Assembly (NCBI RefSeq): GCF_963662255.1
Contig: NC_085052.1
Coordinates: forward strand, 5,748,807-5,812,806
Origin: Cinclus cinclus
Lineage: Eukaryota; Chordata; Aves; Passeriformes; Cinclidae
Reading direction: 5' to 3'
DNA: 64,000 nt
A program made the translations under genes and the position numbers. A model generated the notes under the pieces. The model ran no database searches. It was not told the DNA's origin and worked only from the letters and a program-made list of their open reading frames with translations. This document shows, in pieces, positions 1 to 41,605 of this stretch (positions are counted from its first letter, which is position 1; each line of letters begins with the position of its first letter).

Positions 1-30885
<30,885 letters not shown>

Positions 30886-31325
30886 TGAATATACTGGATC
30901 AGCTTCTATTCCTAGCCAGAACAGACACTGGAGGAGCACAGGTGGTATCTGGAGCCTCCTTTGGCAACTGCTGATACTCAAGCTCTGACACGAACTATGC
31001 CTCAAAGAAGAGTTTTGGACTTTCTTCTTCATATATTAAAATGTCAGTTGCTGCTACAGTTGGGATGACTTTGAAATACAAGATTCCTTGGTCTGGCCTA
31101 TCAACAAGCTCTTCTTCTGCAATCTTTGTGAGGAATGCACCTTGAAAAACAATCCTTTCAAAGTGGAAATGGGCAGCCAAAATCAGCAGCTTCCAAAAGC
31201 GTTAGAATGGAAGAATCCTTTTTGCACTCTTTTCTTAATATTAAAGACATTCTTAAAACTAGTTAACAAGTCAGTGTATTGGATTTTAAACTTCAAGTTA
31301 TTTTCTGGAGCTTCTACTTAATAAG

Positions 31326-31331
31326 AATAAA
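31326..31331 (+). terminator. CACUL1: Candidate proximal poly(A) signal AATAAA of CACUL1
   Basis: AATAAA lies 441 nt after the stop codon. It is followed within 30 nt by a GT/T-rich stretch (TTTGTTTGTTAGTTT), the usual downstream element layout. It would produce a short-UTR mRNA lacking the CR1 insertion. Confidence 0.55.
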
Positions 31332-31783
31332 GTTTCATTATTTTGCAGTATTTGTTTGTTAGTTTAAAACCTGTCACCTTTCAAGAGTTGGTCCCATATA
31401 AATGTATCTTCTGTCAGGGAGTTTTGAATTCCAGATTTTTCTTTTGTCTCTTTTTTTTGTTACTTGGTATTTTGAAATCTGTTTTCTTATGTGTTTGTAC
31501 TCTGTGCCTTCAGCTTGTGCACTTTGCAACTTTACAGACCATATTTTGTTACTGCAAAATGTGTTCTTGAGGAAAAACTTGATGTGAACAAACATGCTGC
31601 AAAGTTGCACTTTTCTCTTGCATTAATGGGAAGTGAAAATAGGAGGAAGGAAGAAAAGTTGAACCTATTACCATCACTAATAGCGACTTGGAAGTTTGTC
31701 CCCATTTATTTTTCACATATATTAGTGTTTAATGCAGGGACCAACTCTTGTAGAATCCCCCTCACTGACGTTTCATTGGCCTC

Positions 31784-31848
31784 AGGAGCCGGACTGGATG
31801 GTCCTTGTCCCTTCCAACTCAGACTATTCTGTGATTCTATGATTCCAT
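31784..31848 (+). mobile_element. CR1 LINE 3' end in CACUL1 3' UTR
   Basis: GGACTGGATGGTCCTTGTCC, then CTTCCAACTCAGACTATTCT, then GTGATTCTATGATTC match the 3' terminus of bird CR1, including the ATTCTATG-type octamer tail. Only about 65 bp is recognisable (5'-truncated). It is in sense orientation within the longer 3' UTR forms. Confidence 0.88.
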
Positions 31849-32400
31849 AATTGCAATAGATGGAGACGAAAATTCCAGACTGAACGAAATAGCAGGATGT
31901 GGTTTATGTTGTGCTGTGTAAAAACACGGTGGGCAAAACTCTCCAGTCTGGTAGCTCTGCAAAGTGCATCTCCATCAGCACAAGAATTGCACTGGGCTGA
32001 ACAACAGTACCTGTCCAGCATCACTCTGTGGCTCCTGTGCCATTCCCCCTGCTGGGGGATGTGGTGGGGCTGTGACAGTGGTTGTAGTCAGAATCAGGGA
32101 TTTCAGGAGTGATATAAAGTGTGCATGTGCCCATCTGCCTCTTGCCTCCACTGTTGTGTCCTGGAGATCCAGCTGAGCCCATTTCCAGGGGATCTGGGGC
32201 TAAGTCTGCTCATTGACATGTGGGTTTTAATCAGCAGTATGGCTACTGCAGCTCTTTTATGAGGGGAGAAACATACTTGAAAAAGCAGTTTGATTACAGG
32301 GTTTGGGTTTTTTTTTTTCATTACTATGGATTTATTTTTTATCGCCTTTAGTTATGAAGAGAAATAGGTTGGTAATACAAAAAAAATCTTTCTGAAGTGA

Positions 32401-32406
32401 AATAAA
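32401..32406 (+). terminator. CACUL1: Candidate second poly(A) signal AATAAA of CACUL1
   Basis: AATAAA is followed directly by a GT-rich run (AGTTTGTTCAGTTTTGTCTGG). It is a plausible alternative end that would include the CR1 remnant in the 3' UTR. Confidence 0.4.
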
Positions 32407-33042
32407 AGTTTGTTCAGTTTTGTCTGGCACAACTCTTATGCCTGTTTTATAACACAAAATACCAACACAACTCCTTTCATGCTTGTATGGGTTCATTGCA
32501 AAATGCAAGAAAAAAGAAAAAAAATAGATGCGGCAGGGACAAAGTTTCTTTTTGTTTTGTATCCAAGTTTTGTGTCAGTGAATTTAATTCTGTCAGTGTC
32601 TCATAAGCCACTTTGGCAATATGGTTTGGTTGGAGGGTGGGGGAGGAAGAATAAGTTTGACACTGCTGGGTTTGACAGATTCAAGTATGATTTCCCTATG
32701 TCTTTCTTTGCATATTTGCAAAGCCTGTTTTAATTTTGAGGAAGTGTTTCTTTTAAAATTAAGACCTAATGCTTCAGTGGTTTGTGTTCAATGTAGAACA
32801 ATGCCAGCAATCTGAACTGATCCCCAGTGGTCTAAACCAAGCCACTCTGAAAAGGGATTTTCAGGTGTTGGTTGTGTCTGCTCCAACTTTGTTACCAGTT
32901 GCTGAAGGTGGAGCAGAATTAGATAAAATCAGGGGGTTTGGAAATTTTGTTGAGGCGTGCTGTGGAGAAGTTAATGAAGGCTAATAAGAAACAAAAATAA
33001 TTTGCTGGCTTCCAGGTTTTTAAAGTTTTGGCTTTAAACAAA

Positions 33043-33048
33043 AATAAA
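33043..33048 (+). terminator. Possible poly(A) signal AATAAA
   Basis: AATAAA sits in an A-rich context about 2.2 kb after the CACUL1 stop. The downstream GT-rich element is weak, so this is a low-confidence site. Confidence 0.2.
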
Positions 33049-34288
33049 ACCTCTGATAGTGTCCTTAGCTTTAAAAATCACTGTCTGCTGAAATGGCAAT
33101 ATTCTTGAGTTAAGAATAGATGCATTAACCTAATTTGGTTAAAGTTTGTTTACAACTTCATTACCATCCTGGTTCACACAGTACAGTAACCAAGCTCTGT
33201 CATCTTTGTCAAGTGATCACATTTATTCTCTGGTCTTAAAGTGATTTTACCAGTTCAGGTTTGTAAATAGAACATAGTGCTTTTGCTTCATGTCCGAAGC
33301 GAGAGTTTGTAACGTTCCTTTTCCATTGCATTATGTTTAGGACACAAACTTCTAGAGTGACAATTCCATCGAAAGGTAAAGCATTCCTGTCAGTGTGGTC
33401 CACTGTGTATGCACTGAGTAGGGCTTGGATACTTCTCGTCCTGTGTGGCATTGTCACCACTGGCCCCCATGCCTGAGGAATCTGTTTGTTAAGCACTGTA
33501 TTACATTGTAAATTTGGCATTACAATTCCTGTATGTTTTGGCATTATTTACATAATGCTGAAATGTTGTTTATCTGTTGAAGACATTATCATTGTGACTG
33601 AGCATGGAACAGAATACAGGATACTGTACTAAATTATTTTGTTTCTCTGTAAACTTGCATTTTACTTACAGTCAAAGTAACTCGGCCAACTTGAGCATTG
33701 GTACTGTAAAACCACAATTACCAACAGCATGATCCTAACTTCAGTATTTAATTTAACCAAATAACTTGTGGTGAATCTGTTGCGTCTGTAGCTTACTCTG
33801 TTAAGCAGTAAAGTTGGTTATACAATGGGTGTCCTCTTTATGTTGCACTGGTTCTAATAGCCAAGCTTGCTACATTAAAATATTTTTAGATTAATTTCAT
33901 TTCTTTATTTCAGAAGTTGAAATATTTAAATTCAGTATGCTGACTAATGGTTGGCAGCTGTTGATACATGGTTAAGATGGTCTTTGGTACAAGTGTTGGA
34001 GCGGGGGGCCAACCAACTCTTCATCAGCTGCATCTCCTTCCTGCAGTTGTTGGGGAATTGTTTACAGATTAATGCATTGCAGAAGAAGTTTCTGACTCCT
34101 GTCATTTGATAGAAATATGATCAGCCAGTCTCATCCCTTGTAATTTGTCCCTGACATGATTATTTACTTTCTAAAAGAAAACCAAACCAAACCCCCAAAA
34201 CCTACAAAGGGCATGTTTTGAGTGACTGAAAACTGTTTCTCATGTACACTGACAACCCCAGTGAAAGGACTATTCTGTCGAGCTATGG

Positions 34289-34294
34289 AATAAA
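34289..34294 (+). terminator. CACUL1: Candidate distal poly(A) signal AATAAA of CACUL1
   Basis: AATAAA lies about 3.4 kb after the stop codon. It is the last good signal before sequence that no longer looks UTR-like, and a moderate T-rich stretch follows within 30 nt. It is proposed as the end of the longest transcript. Confidence 0.35.
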
Positions 34295-34310
34295 AAACAA
34301 CCACTTGAAT

Positions 34311-37300
34311 TTGACTCCTGTCATCAACCCGGCTCCAACAGAGAGAAAATGAAGAATTTTGGTTTGGTCTGGGTTTTTTTTGTGTGATGCCTTGACATGC
34401 ACAAAATATCTAGAGGGCACTTAGTTCAGTCACAGTATAGGCCTTTAGGTTCAGTTGACTGCAACCATCCTGGATTTCATCTGGGATAAACAAGGATCTT
34501 TTTAGTAGCTTACAAACTTCAGGTATTGGTAATCATGGCAGGCGTGAACCAGGTGTGGACTTCCTCTGGCAGGTGTCATTCCAGTAGTTACAAGCCGTGG
34601 GAATTCAATTTGTAAATTTAGCACAAGTCAGCGCGATACTGGCCCAACAAGATATTTTTATGTCCCTGTTAAGAGGAAAAGGCTGGAGAATCTAAATTTC
34701 ATCCTTGTGGCACTGAAATAGAGTGGCTTTGAATGGGGACCAGAGTCACCTGTGAGGGGAAGTTGTGCCCTGTCTATCAGGAAGGACAGAAAATCAGCCT
34801 TACTGCATGAGCAAAACATGACAAACTTGCTGATTTGGCTTCAACTGAAAACTCCTTGAAAATTGTTTTTTACTTTGCCAGAGAGAGTGAGGGAAAGGAT
34901 TAAACCAATGCATCGTGATCTAACTGGAATGACTTGTTAAGGGAATTCCAAAATTCCATAGGCAATGAGTGCTCAGAAAGCCCTTCTGGCTGTCTCTGGA
35001 ATGCTCCAGATACACTTGGTTAATGTTCTTCTTTCTGAGCTTCTGCTATCTGACCTAATTAGCACAGAACAGGAATGTTGGCTCGCCTAATGATGACAAC
35101 AGAGTGGATTTAGTAATAGCACTTATTGCCTCATTAGTATTGTTTTTCAATTAGTTGTTCCTTAAGAAAAACTGTTCCAGTTTCTGTGGTGACCTGGGTC
35201 AACACCGGATTCTGTTAGAGAGCAGCAGATAATTCATTTGTTATTACTTGTGGTTTGCACCATTTGCCATCTATCAGCAAACTGGCTGGTTTTGTACAGA
35301 GAACGGTTCACAAATTAATCTCAGGATGGTTGGTAGATGCTGCCCTGTGGATGAGGTGCATTGCCAGGATGAGATCTCCTGTTCAAGGTATGGGATGGGT
35401 GGGGGTCTGAGGGCTCTGCTGAGTTGCTGAGGTGATCCCTGGAGGAAGGGTCACACTGCTGTCCTGGGGAAACATCCAGTGACCATGGAGTGAATTGCAC
35501 TGCCAGCAAACACCCCAAATGCCTCCACACAGGCACCGTGGGAGAGCTGATGGACTGGAAACTCACTTCCAGAGCTGCCTGTTCCTGTGGCAGGAGTGGC
35601 TGAGCAGTGACATTCAGCCTGTTTGAAACAGGTCAGGCCTTGAAATCTAAGTATTATCTATCCCTGACTCAAATTCCCTGTGTGGTCAATGTGAAACAAA
35701 AGGTGTCTCCAGCAGCTACCACACACCAGTAAATGGATGTGCTCCCAGATTTCTGTTTTGAGGTCTCAGTTACTGGCCATGGGCTGCTGCTACTTGAACC
35801 CACCTCGTGGAAGGAGCTGGAAGCAGAACTTGGTAGACAGGACCAGTCCTACCTGTGCAAGAGCAGAAGGAAAACAGGCCTGTTTGGTTCTTTTTCTTCA
35901 TCACTTCTGCATTAAGTCTTTATTGAGTAGGCACCTGCTGTTCCCAGTTGCTTACAGCCTCAGTTGTTGTCTGTTGGAATGGATCTGAGACAGAATCCAT
36001 CCAAGTAGAATAATAATTTCTCTTAAAATGCAGAGGTGTGTCATACCTGGTGATTATCTACTTGTTTTGGAAGCAATCTCATTATCCTATTTTTTCCCCT
36101 CTGTTACAACTTCTGAATGCATATTCAAGTGGAATGTGCTTTTCCAGTTATGGCTCTGATCTGCAGAGAATGCCATAGTTTCACATATGCAGGGGAGAGA
36201 CCCGTGAACTGAAATCCTGCTTTCCATACTTCTGTTTCCTGTTTCCCTCTGGGAATGTGACATGGAATGAAAAACTGCATCTTCAGTTCATTCATGTTCT
36301 GGCATAGTTATGTTTTATTATTTCTTTCTTAATAGTTCCCAGCATTGAATTTGCATTTTCTTACTGACTACTGTATACCAAGATAACCCTTCTTAGAGCT
36401 GTCTGTTAGAGTGCCAAGACACCATTTGTGGGTAGTAGCAGCTCCTCCTTGTGAAAGCAGAATTAGAATCACATTTTCCCAGTGCATCTCTTAGTAAGTC
36501 ACTGCAATCAGATATGGTTTGGAGCTCTCACCCCCTTGCTGAGTGAAATGAAGTCCTGTAGCTTTTATGGGCAATGTTCTGTACCTCCCTGGGTGATGGC
36601 ACAGGAACTTCATGTTTCACTGTTCACCTCCTTGTCAGCTTATTGTGAACACAGCAATGAGCAGGACCCCAGTGTGGTCAGAGTGTGATGGTGACCTCTC
36701 TCTGTTGGGAGCACAGTCAGTTCCTGCTGTGTAGATTCCCAGTGGCAATTTCTTCATGTGGGAAACATTATAGGAATTGCTGGGCAAACCTAAGGGTCTG
36801 AACTCTCACATCACAGGTGATGAAAGTTCAGGTGGAAATTTGTGGTGTCACGCTTTAACCCTGCTGATAAATTGGGGATTTCCTTGGGTAAAAGGAAACA
36901 AGAAAAATGTTAGCATAATATTTCATCTGCTCTATTCATCAAAGAGTTTCTGCAAATCTTCTGCAAACTCTCTGAACTTGGACTGACAAGATTGCAGCTT
37001 GCCAGGTCCTCTTGTCAGCTTGTCTTCTTGGGAACTGTCCTGGCACCTGAAGGTCCAAATGAGTGAAGGAGACTGAGCAGAGCAGTGCAGCAGCCTCAGC
37101 AGTTTTGGCTGAGGTTCCACATCCACACTTGCTGCTGTTTCATCTACAGGTTGCTTCAGTTCCACATTGTCACGTTTGCTTCTCTGATTGTTACTTTAAA
37201 ATCAGCCACAGTCAGTGATCTGCAGGTATCAGGAATCACCTCTGAGGCACATTTACCAAAGCCACCGTGCCCCTCCTGAGCTATATCATCCCTGGGCTCT

Positions 37301-37570
37301 TGTAACAAACCCAAATCGTGGCTTCCTGTTTCCAAATCCTGGCTGGGATGGACATGGAGTTCAGCTGTGCAGGGGCTGGGTGCACAGTGGTCCCCCAAGG
37401 CCTCATGTGGTGCAGGAAGATTTTTAATTATAGGTGTAATGAGAGCATGTGTAGCCCAGGGCTAAACTTCAGGGATGGGAGGCAGTTTGCCTATTAAATG
37501 GGGGAACAAAAGATTACCCTTCACTCTCTATTTATATATGTGAGCAGAAAATGGCTTTAAGCTGTAAGAG
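34311..37570. other. Intergenic stretch downstream of CACUL1, no gene seen
   Basis: Unique-looking AT-rich sequence. Open frames up to about 83 codons show no recognisable domain. The block at about 34880-35180 is AT-rich with CCTAATTAGC at 35055 and several TAAT cores; whether it is conserved cannot be told here. Confidence 0.6.
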
Positions 37571-37792
37571 AGCAGGTTAGAAAGAAATTCTTTACTCAGG
37601 GTGGTAAAGCACTGGCACGAACTGCCCAGAGCAGCTGTGGCTGCGTCTGGGTCCCTGGAAGTGTCCAAGGCCAGGTTGGACATTGGGGTTGGAACAGCCT
37701 GGGACAGTGGAAGGTGTCCCTGCCGTGGCAGGGATGGCACTGGGTGGGATTTAAGGTCCCTTCCAACCCAAACCAGTCTGTGATTCTGTGAA
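37571..37792 (+). mobile_element. CR1 LINE 3'-end fragment (about 220 bp)
   Basis: The stretch begins with a degenerate 'agaaattctttactcagg' and continues through GGTGGTAAAGCACTGGCACG, then AGTGTCCAAGGCCAGGTTGG, then GGAAGGTGTCCCTGCC. It ends in GGTCCCTTCCAACCCAAACC then CTGTGATTCTGTG. This is the classic last 200 bp of bird CR1. It is the longest and best-preserved CR1 copy in the window. The antisense open frame of 186 codons at 37528-38088 is a by-product of it. Confidence 0.93.
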
Positions 37793-40700
37793 AACACCAC
37801 TCTCCCATGTGCTTTGGGGAAGAAAGGAGCAGAAAGCTGAATCCAGCTTGGCAAACTACAAAACCATTGTCCTGCCAGAGCAGCAGGGAGTGCTCCTGGC
37901 TGGTTGAGGACATTTTTCCACGTGCTCCAAAGTTTACAGCTACCTGCTGATAAAATTCTTCTAAGGAGGCCAGGAGTGCTCAGCCTGGCTGGGAGCTGTG
38001 TGCTGGGGGGACAGGATGTCATTGTACCACAAATTGTGCTTGTGCTTCCTTTTAGCCATTCCCAGGGTAGGACAAACCACCCTAACACTGATTTAGCTAC
38101 TTTGCAGCCAGTTGTTGGCTATATTCGAAGTATTTCAAGAACTCTATTGATTTTTAAAAGCATCCTGACAACTTAATGCATTTTAAATTAGTTCCTAAGG
38201 GAGCTAATTTAACTTTGCTGGTTTACATCCTCAGAGTGACTTAGTTCAAGATTGCTTTAGTCTGATGAATTCTTCTTCTGTTGAATGCAAACAAATGCTT
38301 TGGCCATTATTATATTATTCTCTTTGTTTGTGGGCTACATATACACAGGAAAAAGCCCAACATGTCTGGCTGCTTTTAATTGAACCTTGTGACTTACTTG
38401 ATTTTTCATCAGTCAAATTAAGGCTAATAAACTGAATTTAAAGGAAAGGCAGAATATTCATACAGAAGAAATAATTCCTCTCTTTGCTAGATAAATTTCA
38501 GACAACAGGCTTGGCCCTCGGTATTAATCTCTGAGAATTTTCAGAGTCATAAAGAGCTAATAAACAAGTCCTGGGTCTTGTTGGACATTACAACTCACGA
38601 GCAAAATGGAGGGAGCACTTCACCACTTGGAAGAGCTTATCTTTGCCCACAAACTGAGACTGTGCAAAACTTGTGTGTGACTCAATAGGCACAATTTCAA
38701 TATTTTTTAGTTTCTGCAGCATGTTGCCCGAGTTGTGTCTGAAATCTGTGACTTTTTGTGTGGTTTTCAAATATTGTCTCTATTTTAGCTATGCAGTGTT
38801 TTCTGTCTGGGTGATGCTGGACACCTTCAAACCCCCCTCTTCCCCCCCTAGCCCAGGGCACAGTCTGGACTACTCTGTGAGTCTAAAGGCAAATGCTTGG
38901 AGGAGAAAGGCTGGGACAGGATAAGACTGTTTAGTTAAGGAAGAACAGCAATGCACCTAGATAGTCTCCTTGTTTCTTTCTGAGGGGAAACACCATGACC
39001 TGAATTCCTCTGGATTTAGTAATCCTGATCTGTGCTTCTGGCTGTCCAAATGTGCTCTGGAGAGCCTTTACACTGTGTTAGAGCTGTCTGCATCTTTCCC
39101 CCTGTGAGCTGCTGTCCTTGAGTGCTGCTCTGGAGTGGGATGTTCATCTGCTGCAGCTGGGTGAGGCTGCAGCTGTCAAGGCAGCTTAAGTCTCTCTCCT
39201 GTGTGCATGATGTACTGGCAATCCTTGAGCAATGCTGCATTTTCATTCCCCTTAATGGTTATTTGCAAAATGGATGAAAATATTGACAGCTTGATATTTC
39301 AAAACAGATTGAAATCTTAGGTACTTCTAGTGCCAACATAATTGCTTTCTCAGGAATGGGGGAATTAATTTAAATATATTTAAATTTTCTACCAGCAATT
39401 CTGGTCTGTTATTCTCTAGGTGTTGCTGTGCTGTCAGTCAGGTTCTCCTGATTCCTAGGTTCCAACATTGTATGGTTTTCTTTTTCTGTCACTTTTTTGT
39501 AACCTATTTCAATACGTATGAAGTTGCAGATGTGTTCTCTCTGGTTTTATTCTCAAGTCATACAAACCTGTCACTTCTTCTGCCTTTCACTCTGACTCAG
39601 AGCTGTCAGAAAGGGTTATTCCCACTTACAGGAAAATTCCTGGAAGTTGAAGAGATAAAAACAGCCAACTTTCAGTAATCTGCCTGATTTCTGAAAGACT
39701 GAGAGGGCTCTTTGGGAACATCTGTATGCTGAAGATGGGTATGTCTGGCCAACTGGCAGTGCTGGCCATTGCTTCAGCATAACAGGGGTTTGTTTCACCT
39801 CAGAGTAACTTCTTGTCCATATTTTAATAACCCAATATGCTTTAAGTTCCTCTAAACCATAGAACAAAACTGGCACCACAGACTGAAGTGGTGGTTGTAG
39901 GGAAAACAAGTGACACAAGTGAAACAAGGTGACAAAAGCCAGTGGTGAAGGATGCCAGGGGTACAGACACAGACTGAAGTTCTTTCCCTGCTCAACTCAG
40001 CAGGAACTTCCCTGCAAAATACCAAATGCAGGGAAGTGCTCAGATATGAGGCTGCATCCATTCTTGCACAAGGAAGGAAGCAGCACTCAGCTGTTCCTTA
40101 AATTATGCACACACCAAATGAGTGTGTTGTGTTAAACTGGGACATGTGAAGGATCCATACAGTCTGGTTAGACAATGAAATCCACAATTTATTAGAGTCT
40201 GCTGAGGTCTGTGACTTCAGAGAGTTCACTGCAGATCATTTCCTTCACCAGGAAATGGTGAAGGAGGTGATGTGGGCTCAGTTTGCCTGCAGTGATTTCT
40301 GAGCCTTGGTGGTGGAGGGGTGGAAAGGCTTTTCCTGAGGAAATGGGCTCTGCTCACAGCCCTTGAGGGATGCCAGTAGCAAAACAGCTGAAGAAAATAC
40401 ATTTGTGGTCATACATTGCAATATCTGCCAAACACAGATTGCCTGGTGCTCTTTGGGCCACTCCTTGCCCCCCATAGCCAACATGGTTTTTCTGAGGAGC
40501 GTGTGAGGTAAATGCCCTATTGCTTTGGGCAGAAGAGGCAAAATTCATCCCATCGTGTCAAGCCTCTAAGTGCATGGATAGACAGATTTCTCCATCAGAT
40601 AACAGAACTGCCTGCCCTGGGTAAATATAGGAAAACCTGTGGGTTCCAGCAACAACATAATTTTACACAGAATGCCCTTGGAAAGACCAGGACTTCTCTA

Positions 40701-41459
40701 CTGGATTACTCCAGAAGGATTTGTGGAACTGCTGTGCAAGGGACTGTCAGACCAGTAACCTGTGTGAGGAAAAGCACGTATAGCTATTTGGTTTCCTTTC
40801 AAACTCATAATTATGCCCTAATTGTAAGTGCTGAATGCTTTTTTGAATTGTTCATAAATTGCATTACTCTAGCATTAGCATTAATTTTGATGTTATTGAA
40901 TAACTGTGCTTTGTGGAGGTCATTGAGTTACACCACGAAAAATCTCATTTTAAGGGAAGGAAAGGAGACCTTGTGACTGGAACAAAAGGTCCCCTTGTGA
41001 TAATGCCATAAAGTTACTTATCAAAACTCAGTGGGGTTTTCCCCACAAAGGTACATATTTCCTGATGCTGAAGGACACACAACCAGGCAAGGGAGAGGAT
41101 TTCTGCTGTGAGCCCTCCCTGAACCTGCTTCCTGCAGGATTGGGTAGACACCAGCTCATGGCTCTTGGAACTAGTGGCACTGATATCAGCATAGTAAAGA
41201 AGACGCCTTTAACTGCTTTAAAAATCTAATTTTCAGGCTCCTGAGGGGTTCCTCTATTTTTGGTGGCCATGACCATTGTTACTTTTCTGAACAGGGAGGT
41301 AGCAGCTGCTGAGTGATACCAGTGAGAGCCCATGGGGTGGCTGCTGCTCCAAGGCCTCTGTGCAAATGCATCCTCTGCCATCCAAAATTACTCACGTGGG
41401 TAAGAGCAGAGTTTCCTCTCTGTGTTGGTCAAGGTATTTTATGACTGAAAGGTAGCCTA
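37793..41459. other. Intergenic stretch, no gene seen
   Basis: Mixed AT-rich sequence. It contains a short perfect hairpin (CTTCACCA and TGGTGAAG near 40243-40263) and several open frames of 60-154 codons, the longest at 40512-40976, without recognisable domains. The last few hundred bases may belong to the retroposon-like unit ending at 41605. Confidence 0.55.
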
Positions 41460-41605
41460 AATAAAGATTTGTTCTGCAGGCATCTTTTCACAAAAAAAAA
41501 AAAAACCCAAAAAACAACAACAACAACAACAACAAAAACCCAAAACAAAACAAAAAACCCAAAACCAAAACAAACCAAACAAACAAACAAAAAAACCCCC
41601 CAAAA
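41460..41605 (+). repeat. AATAAA plus poly(A)/A-C-rich tail; possible retroposed 3' end
   Basis: AATAAA at 41460-41465 is followed 26 nt later by A14 (41492-41505) and then about 100 bp of CAA/AAAC-rich simple sequence. Signal, cleavage-like spacing and a tail expanded into a microsatellite is the arrangement expected of a retroposed transcript. The parent gene is not recognised. Confidence 0.45.

Larger units (their letters stand above)
30886..34310 (+). other. CACUL1: CACUL1 3' UTR (longest supported form; end uncertain)
   Basis: AT-rich sequence follows the stop without another gene. Candidate AATAAA signals at 31326, 32401, 33043 and 34289 would give 3' UTRs of about 0.45, 1.5, 2.2 and 3.4 kb. 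A CR1 3' end lies at 31784-31848, between the first and second signals. Human CACUL1 also has a multi-kilobase 3' UTR (memory), which favours a distal end. The true end cannot be seen from sequence alone. Confidence 0.6.

Noticed and set aside
37528..38088. 186-codon minus-strand open frame, the longest in the window
   Set aside because: About 220 bp of it is the antisense of a CR1 3' end (37571-37792); the rest shows no domain or start context.
40512..40976. 154-codon + strand frame
   Set aside because: No recognisable domain. The hydrophobic stretch near its end comes from AT-rich codons.
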